DNA of 5,627 bases from Proteobacteria bacterium UBA4656. GTDB lineage: Bacteria > Pseudomonadota > Gammaproteobacteria > Xanthomonadales > Ahniellaceae. The stretch lies in contig DHLY01000062.1 of NCBI GenBank assembly GCA_002405525.1, positions 32,032-37,658 on the forward strand. Direction: 5' to 3'. Positions 1-5,409 of this stretch are shown in pieces; the first letter of the stretch is position 1, and every line of letters starts with the position of its first letter. The position numbers and the translations under genes are program-made. The notes under the pieces are model-generated. The model ran no database searches. It saw only the letters and a list, made by a program, of their open reading frames with translations, and had not been told where the DNA came from.

Positions 1-1832
1 TGTCGGTTCCGGCAGGCACTCCGGCCAGCGTGCGGCGCGGCCAGGGCATCAAGGTCGGCATCGTGGACAGCGGCATCAACATCAGCCACCCGTCCTACGC
101 GGCGATGGGCGCCAGCTGCGACTTCGCCACCAGCACCCCGAAGCTGCTGCTTTCGCGCAACTGCATCGGTGATTCCACCTGCGCGGCCGGCGCCAGCGGC
201 CAGGACCTGAACGGCCACGGCAGCCACGTGGCCGCCACCGCGGCGGGCAACCCGGTGGCGGCGGGCAGCGCGGGCGCCAACCTCCCCGCAGTCGATGTGT
301 CGGGCGTGGCACCCTGCGCCCAGGTCATCGCCTATCGCGTCTGCGAGCAGTCCTCGTGCGATGGCTCCGCGATCTTCGCCGCCTTTCAGGCGGTGATCGC
401 CGACCAGGTGGACGTGGTCAACTTCTCGATCTCGGGCGGCACCAATCCCTGGGTCGACAACGACCGGCTGAAGCTGGATGCGGTGAATGCGGATGTTTTC
501 GTCGCCGCCTCCGCCGGCAACACCGGGACCGCCTTCCCCAATCCGGTGGGCACGGTGAACCACCGGGGGCCGTGGGTGATGTCGGTGGGCAACAGCACCG
601 ACGACCGTCCGAACCAGGGCGCCAACAGCGCGATCCGGCTCCAGGTGGCGTCACCCACCCCGCCCGAAGGACCCCTCGCGGGCAACATCCAGGCTTATGG
701 CATGGGCAGCCCGCTCAATCCCGCCACCAACACCGAGATACGCTTCAGCACCACCAACCCGCTGGGCTGCACGGCCAACGGCGGCTACCCCGCCGGCTTC
801 TTCGCCAACTCGCTGGCGCTGATCCAGCGCGGGACCTGCACCTTCGAGGAAAAGCTCAACAACGCGCAGGCCGCGGGTGCGCTCGGCGGCATCATCTTCA
901 ACAACGTCGCCGGCGTGCCGGCGTTCAGCCCCGGCGCGGCCACCTTGCGCGCGGCCGCACTCGAGCAGGCGGTGGGCGAAGCGCTACGCAACTTCATCAA
1001 CACCAACGCCGTAGCCAACCCGGCGGTGGCCACCCGGGTCAACACGCTGGTCTCGTCGCGCCTCGGCGGGGTGTTGAACGCGAGCAGCCTGCGCGGCCCC
1101 AACGCTTCCTTCGACGTCACCAAGCCCGACATCACCGGCCCCGGGACCAACATCTACGACGCCTTCGTGGCGCCGCAGTTGTTCGCATTCCTCACCGGCA
1201 CCTCGATGTCCGGCCCGCACGTGGCCGGCGGCGCGGCGCTGGTACGGGCCGTGCGCCCGACCTGGACCCCGATGGAGGTGCACTCGGCACTGATGATGAC
1301 GGCGCGCCGCGACCAGTGGATGCCTGACGTGGTCACGCCGGCCACGCCCGACGACGTGGGCACCGGCATGATCGACCTCTCGAAGGCCGCGCTCGCCGGC
1401 TTCGTGATGAACGAGACCGGAGCCCGCTTCACGGCGGCGAACCCGGCCTCCGGCGGCAACCCGCGCACGCTCAATGTCGCGAGCATGCGCAACACCAACT
1501 GCGTCGACCGCTGCGAGTTCAACCGCACCATCCGCAACACGGTGACCGCGGCGACCAGTTGGACGGCCACCATCACCGCGCCGTCGGGGTTCACCATCCG
1601 TCCGATCGCGCCGTTCGGCTTCGGCGGCACCACCACCGAGACGCACGCGCTCCGGGTTGTGGTGGACATGCCGGAGGGGACCACGCTGACGAACACCCAG
1701 TTCGCCGAGATCCGCTTCGACGAAGTCAACAGCCTCTCGCCCCCGCTGGTCTGGACGGTGGCCATCCGCGGGTCGGGCTCCGCCGGCCTCGCCGACGTGC
1801 TGCTCAAGGACGGTTTCGAGACCCTCGAATAA
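1..1832 (+). CDS. Secreted S8 (subtilisin-like) serine protease with PA domain, 5'-truncated
   Basis: Extracellular endopeptidase of the subtilase family. The reading frame (codons start at position 3) is open to the left edge, so the GTG at 30 is probably internal and the signal peptide and propeptide are missing. The catalytic triad is visible: Asp in VGIVDSG (codon 66), His in NGHGSHVAA (codon 216) and Ser in GTSMSGPHVAGG (codon 1203). The oxyanion Asn is in AASAGNTG (codon 519). A protease-associated (PA) domain is inserted between the Asn and the Ser at about 660-1000, with the typical LIQRGTCTFEEK and NNAQAAGA motifs. After the catalytic domain (ending near 1395) comes a roughly 130-residue beta-rich region resembling the fibronectin-III-like domain of PA subtilases, with a close cysteine pair (codons 1500 and 1512). 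The protein ends in LADVLLKDGFETLE, a short tail I associate with exported Xanthomonadales proteins. Several further cysteines fit an exported, disulfide-bonded enzyme. Family assignment is secure; the substrate is unknown. Confidence 0.96.
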   Translation, partial: SVPAGTPASVRRGQGIKVGIVDSGINISHPSYAAMGASCDFATSTPKLLLSRNCIGDSTCAAGASGQDLNGHGSHVAATAAGNPVAAGSAGANLPAVDVSGVAPCAQVIAYRVCEQSSCDGSAIFAAFQAVIADQVDVVNFSISGGTNPWVDNDRLKLDAVNADVFVAASAGNTGTAFPNPVGTVNHRGPWVMSVGNSTDDRPNQGANSAIRLQVASPTPPEGPLAGNIQAYGMGSPLNPATNTEIRFSTTNPLGCTANGGYPAGFFANSLALIQRGTCTFEEKLNNAQAAGALGGIIFNNVAGVPAFSPGAATLRAAALEQAVGEALRNFINTNAVANPAVATRVNTLVSSRLGGVLNASSLRGPNASFDVTKPDITGPGTNIYDAFVAPQLFAFLTGTSMSGPHVAGGAALVRAVRPTWTPMEVHSALMMTARRDQWMPDVVTPATPDDVGTGMIDLSKAALAGFVMNETGARFTAANPASGGNPRTLNVASMRNTNCVDRCEFNRTIRNTVTAATSWTATITAPSGFTIRPIAPFGFGGTTTETHALRVVVDMPEGTTLTNTQFAEIRFDEVNSLSPPLVWTVAIRGSGSAGLADVLLKDGFETLE

Positions 1833-1880
1833 GCTGCGCGCAGCGGCGGTGTGGCGGGGCCCGCGCGCGAACCGGTGCGG

Positions 1881-1922
1881 GGCTCCGTCACACGGACGCC
1901 GCGAAGCGGGCTTGGCCGCTTC
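1881..1922. terminator. Hairpins in the convergent gap, possible bidirectional terminator
   Basis: The 88 bases between the convergent protease and lipoprotein genes hold three short inverted repeats. Positions 1881-1900 form a stem TCCGT/ACGGA with a flanking GGC/GCC joined by one bulged C. Positions 1903-1922 form GAAGCGG/CCGCTTC around a six-base loop and reach into the stop codon of the minus-strand gene. A 12-base perfect palindrome GCTGCGCGCAGC directly follows the protease stop at 1833-1844. None has a T-tract, so this is at best a GC-rich, factor-assisted or weak terminator. In DNA this GC-rich, short hairpins also arise by chance. Confidence 0.25.
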
Positions 1923-3105
1923 AATCCGCCGACTGCAGGTCCATCCAGACCAGCCGGTGGTCGGAGGCACGCACCCAGTCCGCGCCCGTTTCGCCCGGCG
2001 ACGGCCAGAACACTCCGCTTCCGCGAGGGCGCAGATTGCGCGACGGCAACACGTAATCGACGCGCAGGTTGCCCGGCGCGGGTTCGCTGAAGTCGGCGGT
2101 GTCGTGGCGGTCGCCGGATGCGGCCACCGCGCCCCTGCTGGCCGGAGCCACGCTGGCGTCCACCCGGGGGTGCGCGAGCAGTTGCGCAATCGCGCCCGCG
2201 ACGCTGCCCCCGTCGCGCGGGTCCGCGTTGTAGTCCCCCACGATGACGAACGCGGCGCCCTCCGCCAGTCCGCCTCGCCGGCCCGTATCGTCGATCAGGT
2301 AGCCGCTGCGGCCGGGGGAGAGGTAGTCGGCCCACAGGCGGATCTCGTCGTGGTTGCGCCGGCCGTTGCGGTCCTCAGGGCCATCGAAAGCGGGCGGGGT
2401 CGGGTGGGCGGCGAGCAGATGCACCACGCCGCCAGGGGTTTCGATCGGCACGTCCCAGTGGCTCTTCGACGACAGGCGCACCGCGCCCCACACGGCATCG
2501 GACTGGAATGGGCTGCCGTCCGCATTCACCGGCCGCAGCGCGCCCGGCATTGCGGACCAGGGGAAGAGCCGGAACTGGCGCACCGACGCCGCCCGGATCG
2601 GGAAGCGGCTGAGCACCAGCATGCCGTACTGGCCGGGAAACCGGCCAAATCCCCAGGCGTCACCGGGGCCGGCCACCCGGCCATCGCCGTCCAGATCGAG
2701 CCCCGACGGCTCACCCGTGTTGACCGCCGCCGAATAGGCGTACGGGTATTCGATCGGCAGGCCGCCGTGCAGCGGGCGGGCCAGATAGCGCTCGCGAAAA
2801 CGGCGCGCGCTGCGCCCTTCCGGATCGTGGTCGAACTCGTTCAACAGCACGACATCCGGGCGCACCCGCTGCAGGATCGCGCCGATCGCCATCGCGTGCG
2901 GATCGTTGTCCACCGCGAGCCGGCTGATCCACTCGCCCTCGTCGCGGCCCGCCATCGACACATTGAACGTGGCGACGCGGATCACCGGCCCAGCATCGGC
3001 CGCCGGACGGGACCCTGGCGTGGCGCTGCAGCCCGCCACGAGACCTCCCACGCAAGCCAGGGCCGCGAACACCACGACGATGGGGACGCGCGCAATGAAT
3101 TGCAT
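1921..3105 (-). CDS. Endonuclease/exonuclease/phosphatase-fold lipoprotein
   Basis: 394-residue predicted lipoprotein with the DNase I-like metal-dependent hydrolase fold. The ATG at 3105 is chosen because a GGGAG Shine-Dalgarno lies eight bases upstream and because it gives a complete lipoprotein signal: MQFIAR, a hydrophobic stretch, then a lipobox VAGC with the lipidated Cys26. Ser at +2 suggests the outer membrane if the E. coli sorting rule applies. Fold-defining residues are Asn48 (ATFN), Glu90 (LLNEFD), His234 (AAHPTPP), Asp291 and Asn293 (GDYNADP), Asp350 (RVDYVLPS) and Asp382-His383 (SDHR). Together these match the metal-binding and catalytic set of DNase I-type enzymes, so activity is expected. 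An insertion at 130-160 contains an Asp/Gly-rich loop (DLDGDGR at 137-143) like an EF-hand, followed by FGRFPGQYGMLVLS. The substrate (DNA, phosphoester or phospholipid) cannot be told from sequence. It lies 194 bases downstream of trpS on the same strand and has its own candidate promoter. The same frame stays open upstream, antisense-like within trpS, but that extension is not a gene. Confidence 0.93.
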   Translation of the reverse strand: MQFIARVPIVVVFAALACVGGLVAGCSATPGSRPAADAGPVIRVATFNVSMAGRDEGEWISRLAVDNDPHAMAIGAILQRVRPDVVLLNEFDHDPEGRSARRFRERYLARPLHGGLPIEYPYAYSAAVNTGEPSGLDLDGDGRVAGPGDAWGFGRFPGQYGMLVLSRFPIRAASVRQFRLFPWSAMPGALRPVNADGSPFQSDAVWGAVRLSSKSHWDVPIETPGGVVHLLAAHPTPPAFDGPEDRNGRRNHDEIRLWADYLSPGRSGYLIDDTGRRGGLAEGAAFVIVGDYNADPRDGGSVAGAIAQLLAHPRVDASVAPASRGAVAASGDRHDTADFSEPAPGNLRVDYVLPSRNLRPRGSGVFWPSPGETGADWVRASDHRLVWMDLQSAD

Positions 3106-3142
3106 CGAGCGGACTCCCGGGGCGACCTCAACGAGTCCGGAG

Positions 3143-3159
3143 AGGCTAGCAGGATGCCG
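3143..3159 (-). promoter_or_regulatory. Candidate promoter box of the lipoprotein gene
   Basis: On the minus strand this reads CGGCATCC, two bases, CTAGCCT. The TAGCCT hexamer (3143-3148) is a plausible divergent -10 element, 37 bases before the ATG. No good -35 is seen 16-18 bases upstream. Support comes from a nearly identical box (15 of 17 bases) at 5264-5280, at a matching distance of 35 bases from the ccdA start. The match between two unrelated genes is seen directly; the promoter role is inferred. Confidence 0.45.
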
Positions 3160-3190
3160 AGAGCGTGCGCGCCGGTGCTTTTTCCACATT

Positions 3191-3217
3191 GCGAGTCCGG
3201 CGCAGGTCCGGACTCGC
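3191..3217 (-). terminator. Perfect 10-bp stem-loop downstream of trpS
   Basis: Arms GCGAGTCCGG (3191-3200) and CCGGACTCGC (3208-3217) are perfect reverse complements around a seven-base loop. The hairpin lies about 80 bases after the trpS stop and before the lipoprotein promoter box, where a terminator would be expected. However, no U-tract follows it in the direction of trpS transcription (the next bases are AATGTGGAAAAAG). Its half-site also recurs at 3132-3140, so a protein-binding operator is an alternative. Confidence 0.35.
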
Positions 3218-3226
3218 TCCCGCGAT

Positions 3227-3246
3227 TCATGCACTGGCGTGCATGA
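3227..3246 (-). terminator. Perfect 8-bp stem-loop downstream of trpS
   Basis: Arms TCATGCAC (3227-3234) and GTGCATGA (3239-3246) pair perfectly around a four-base loop. It lies about 55 bases past the trpS stop codon, next to the 10-bp stem-loop at 3191-3217. There is no T-tract, so it could be a 3'-end-stabilising structure, part of a factor-dependent terminator, or a palindromic protein site. Confidence 0.33.
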
Positions 3247-3299
3247 CCCGCGTGCGGGCCATCCATGGCCTGCCTGAGGAGCTGCTTTTTCCCAGCCTC

Positions 3300-4655
3300 T
3301 CAGATCTCGATCGAGCGGCAGATCTCCAGCGTGCGTTCCAGCGCCCGACGGGCATCGTCCTCGGTGGGGAACACCGGACTTTTCGGCGTGTCGCCCTGCG
3401 CGCCGAGGTGAGCGACGACCCAGCCGTTTCCATCGGGCCGAACGACCCATTGCGAAGGATCGTGCATACGGCCGACGACGAGGTCCCTGATGCTGGTGGC
3501 CGCTTGATGGGTGTTGTAGGGACCTCCCGCCAGCACGGTGTTGCCCCGGTCGTCGCGGACCTTGAGGTAGAAGCCAGGCCCATCCCTGAACACGCGCACG
3601 TCCCCGGCGGCCTTCTTCGCCTTCGCGCTTGCTGTCGCCTCCGCCGCTGCGGCAGCCAGCGACCGCAGTCCCACCGCGTGGCGCAGTTCGCGCAGGAAAG
3701 GCGTGGCGCGCGCGCGGGCCTTCGCGGCGCCCGCGGCGAGGATCTCCTCGATCCGTGCGGGCTCGGCGACCAGCGCGCGGTAGCGCTCGCGCGGTTCGGC
3801 AAGTTCGCCGTCGATGCGCGCGAACAGCGCCTCCTTGGCCTCGCCCCAGGCGATGCCTTCGGCATAGGCGCGGCGCATCGCGGCAGTCTCCTCCGGCGCG
3901 GCGAAGGCCTGGAAGATGGTGAACAGATGCGAGGCCCCGGGATCCTTCGGCTCGCCCGGCGCCAGCGAGTTGGTGACGATGCCGAGGATCTTCCTGCGCA
4001 GCGTCTTCGGGTCGTCCCACAGCGGGATCACGTTGTCGTAGCTCTTCGACATCTTGCGCCCGTCGAGGCCGGGCAGCACGGCGGAGGCGTCCTCGACCTG
4101 CGCCTCGGGCAGGGTGAAGTACTCGCCGCCGTAGAGGTGGTTGAAGCGCGCGGCGAGGTCGCGCGCGATCTCGATGTGCTGCACCTGGTCGCGGCCCACC
4201 GGCACCGCGTGGGCGTTGAACATCAGGATGTCGGCCGCCATCAGCACGGGATACATGTAGAGCCCGGCGGTCACGCCGGCGTCGGGGTCCTCTCCGGCGG
4301 CCGCGTTGGCGTCCACCGCGGCCTTGTAGGCATGCGCGCGATTGAGCAGGCCCTTGCCGGTCACGCAGGTCAGCAGCCAGGTGAGTTCCGGGATCTCGGG
4401 AATGTCGCTCTGGCGATAGAACAGCACCTGGTCCGGGTCGAGGCCCAGCGCCAGCCACGACGCCGCGATCTCCAGCGTGGCCCGCTGAACGCGGGCGGGA
4501 TCGGTGTTGCCGATCAGCGCGTGCCAGTCGGCAAGGAAATAGAACGACTCCACGCCCGCCATGCGGCTGGCGGCGATCGCCGGGCGGATCGCGCCGACGT
4601 AGTTGCCGATGTGCGGGGTGCCGGTGGGCTTGATGCCGGTGAGGACGCGTTTCAT
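3300..4655 (-). CDS. trpS: Tryptophanyl-tRNA synthetase with duplicated C-terminal extension
   Basis: Class I aminoacyl-tRNA synthetase that charges tRNA-Trp with tryptophan using ATP; cytoplasmic and essential. The ATG at 4655 gives the canonical opening MKRVLTGIKPTGTPHIGNYVG with the HIGH-type motif at residues 15-18. KMSKS is at 201-205. The TrpRS signatures GLYMYPVLMAADILMF (Asp142 at the indole-binding position) and VPVGRDQVQHIE are present. The catalytic and anticodon-binding core ends near residue 333 (FLRELRHAVGL), about where E. coli TrpRS (334 residues) ends. This protein is 451 residues long. The extra part is an Ala/Lys-rich linker (334-351) followed by two related units at about 354-393 and 402-443, the first DUF1508/YegP-like and the second DUF2188-like in my judgement. 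The gene follows ccdB by 19 bases on the same strand, and I see no purine-rich Shine-Dalgarno in that gap, which suggests read-through or translational coupling from ccdAB. Confidence 0.96.
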   Translation of the reverse strand: MKRVLTGIKPTGTPHIGNYVGAIRPAIAASRMAGVESFYFLADWHALIGNTDPARVQRATLEIAASWLALGLDPDQVLFYRQSDIPEIPELTWLLTCVTGKGLLNRAHAYKAAVDANAAAGEDPDAGVTAGLYMYPVLMAADILMFNAHAVPVGRDQVQHIEIARDLAARFNHLYGGEYFTLPEAQVEDASAVLPGLDGRKMSKSYDNVIPLWDDPKTLRRKILGIVTNSLAPGEPKDPGASHLFTIFQAFAAPEETAAMRRAYAEGIAWGEAKEALFARIDGELAEPRERYRALVAEPARIEEILAAGAAKARARATPFLRELRHAVGLRSLAAAAAEATASAKAKKAAGDVRVFRDGPGFYLKVRDDRGNTVLAGGPYNTHQAATSIRDLVVGRMHDPSQWVVRPDGNGWVVAHLGAQGDTPKSPVFPTEDDARRALERTLEICRSIEI

Positions 4656-4674
4656 GGGATTCGTTCGGATGGAT

Positions 4675-4995
4675 TCAGATGCCGCTGAACAGCAGGTCGA
4701 GCGCATCGACGATGCGGTGGCGCTCCGACTCGAGGCTGCCGACCCGGACCAGCGACGCCAGCGGCGCGGCACCGACCATCTGGGTCAGCATCACCACGCG
4801 CTCGCCATCGACCTCGAAGGCAGGATTCAGGCGCTCCGCGGCGCGCCCCTCCACGCCGCCGGCGCGCGCCAGCGGCGCGACCACGCGGGTGTCGAGCCCG
4901 TCGAGCAGTTCGGACTGCAGCACCACGAGGTAGGGCACGGGGCGGCGGGTGCGCGGGTTCGGGTTGCGCACCACGTCGAAGCGGCGGATCACCAC
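4675..4995 (-). CDS. ccdB: CcdB-family gyrase-inhibitor toxin
   Basis: Toxin of a type II toxin-antitoxin pair. Characterised CcdB proteins bind GyrA and trap DNA gyrase on cleaved DNA. With the GTG at 4995 the protein is 106 residues, close to the 101 of F-plasmid CcdB. Family features in order are a basic N-terminal strand (IRRFDVVRNPN), PYLVVLQSELLDGLDTRVV (22-39), PLARA, the RVVMLTQMV strand (66-74), and a C-terminal helix ending LDLLFSGI. F-plasmid CcdB ends FWGI, so the tryptophan important for gyrase poisoning is Ser104 here, while the final Gly-Ile is kept. Two adjacent GTG codons (4995 and 4992) could start it. A GAGGAG at 5004-5009 is eight bases from the first, which I prefer; the second would give a 4-base GTGA overlap with the ccdA stop. 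The gene overlaps ccdA and is followed by trpS after 19 bases. The family call is firm; toxicity is inferred. Confidence 0.9.
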   Translation of the reverse strand: MVIRRFDVVRNPNPRTRRPVPYLVVLQSELLDGLDTRVVAPLARAGGVEGRAAERLNPAFEVDGERVVMLTQMVGAAPLASLVRVGSLESERHRIVDALDLLFSGI

Positions 4996-5228
4996 CCGCG
5001 GAACTCCTCGTTCCAGATGCCGTGCTTGGCCACGAACCGGTTGTAGGCCTCGATCGCCTCCCGGTTGTCGCGCAGCCACTGCTCGGCGCGACGCCTGCGG
5101 ATGACCTCGGCGAGGTGGGTCTCGAATTCCTGCGACAGGTTGAGCTTGAGTTCGCGCGCCTGTTCGAGCAGGTCGGCGCGGATGGTGACGTTGGTCGGCT
5201 TCTTCAACTGGTTCGCGGGTCGCGCCAT
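4989..5228 (-). CDS. ccdA: CcdA-family antitoxin
   Basis: 79-residue antitoxin that should neutralise the CcdB encoded just downstream and repress the operon. The N-terminal half (KPTNVTIRADLLEQARELKL, then LSQEFETHL, to about residue 45) fits the ribbon-helix-helix DNA-binding domain. The charged C-terminal half (EQWLRDNREAIEAYNRFVAKHG) ends in WNEEFRGW, matching the FADENRDW ending of F-plasmid CcdA, the toxin-binding segment. The ATG at 5228 is supported by GGAG at 5236-5239, seven bases upstream; a longer open frame upstream has no family similarity. Antitoxin-first order and overlap with ccdB are typical of translationally coupled toxin-antitoxin pairs. Regulation is probably autorepression at the promoter near 5264-5292. 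Confidence 0.92.
   Translation of the reverse strand: MARPANQLKKPTNVTIRADLLEQARELKLNLSQEFETHLAEVIRRRRAEQWLRDNREAIEAYNRFVAKHGIWNEEFRGW
5004..5009 (-). promoter_or_regulatory. Shine-Dalgarno GAGGAG of ccdB, inside ccdA
   Basis: The minus strand reads GAGGAG within the last codons of ccdA (the Glu-Glu of WNEEF), eight bases before the GTG at 4995 and eleven before the GTG at 4992. The spacing favours the first GTG and thus a seven-base overlap with ccdA. Confidence 0.6.
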
Positions 5229-5263
5229 GATGCGGCTCCGGCATGCGCAGGAAGGACGCGCAT

Positions 5264-5292
5264 AGGCTAGAGGGATGCCGGGCCCCGGGCAA
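5264..5292 (-). promoter_or_regulatory. Candidate ccdAB(-trpS) promoter
   Basis: On the minus strand, TTGCCC (5287-5292) and TAGCCT (5264-5269) are separated by exactly 17 bases. The -35 matches the sigma-70 consensus at 4 of 6 positions and the -10 at 3 of 6. The -10 lies 35 bases before the ccdA ATG. The spacer contains the overlapping palindromes GGGCCC and CCCGGG (5280-5289), a possible operator for the ribbon-helix-helix antitoxin. The -10 side is part of the box shared with the lipoprotein gene at 3143-3159. Confidence 0.45.
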
Positions 5293-5345
5293 GCCACGGT
5301 GAACGGCCGCCAACGCCGCGGCGCCACGCCTGCCCCGTCCAACCC

Positions 5346-5372
5346 CGATTCAGCCCGCGCGGCGTTGAATCG
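5346..5372. repeat. Inverted repeat, candidate operator upstream of the exported-protein gene
   Basis: CGATTCA (5346-5352) and TGAATCG (5366-5372) are perfect 7-base inverted half-sites separated by 13 bases. They lie 38-64 bases before the ATG at 5410, where a promoter or operator would be expected. The centre-to-centre distance of 20 bases, about two helical turns, suits a dimeric regulator. AT-containing half-sites stand out in this GC-rich stretch. The function is inferred only. Confidence 0.4.
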
Positions 5373-5378
5373 ATCGCA

Positions 5379-5395
5379 CGGCCCGCTGCGGGCCG
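5379..5395 (+). repeat. Perfect 7-bp hairpin just upstream of a ribosome binding site
   Basis: CGGCCCG and CGGGCCG pair perfectly around the three-base loop CTG. The stem ends four bases before the GGAGG Shine-Dalgarno (5400-5404) of the gene starting at 5410. In RNA it would be a stable 5'-leader stem that could shield the transcript or affect initiation. In DNA it could be a second operator. Confidence 0.4.
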
Positions 5396-5409
5396 ACACG
5401 GAGGACGCC

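Noticed and set aside
984..2335. Two long minus-strand open frames antisense to the protease gene
   Set aside because: High GC suppresses stop codons. The translations are low-complexity Arg/Ala/Gly/Pro, and the protease on the other strand has all catalytic motifs.
1849..3246. Plus-strand open frame of 465 codons antisense to the lipoprotein gene
   Set aside because: It is a shadow of the DNase I-fold gene with no recognisable domain or ribosome binding site.
3276..3299. Plus-strand GAGGAGCTGC followed by TTTTT as an intrinsic terminator
   Set aside because: No plus-strand gene ends there, the T-run is interrupted by CCC, and the only pairing is imperfect and places the T-run in the loop.
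3106..4458. Upstream continuation of the lipoprotein reading frame to 4458 on the minus strand (845 codons in total)
   Set aside because: The upstream part overlaps trpS in another frame and is Arg/Gly/Pro-rich with no domain; a signal peptide, lipobox and Shine-Dalgarno place the real start at 3105.
3165..4688. Long plus-strand open frame antisense to trpS
   Set aside because: It mirrors a firmly identified gene, its composition is that of a GC-rich shadow frame, and no domain or good start context is seen.
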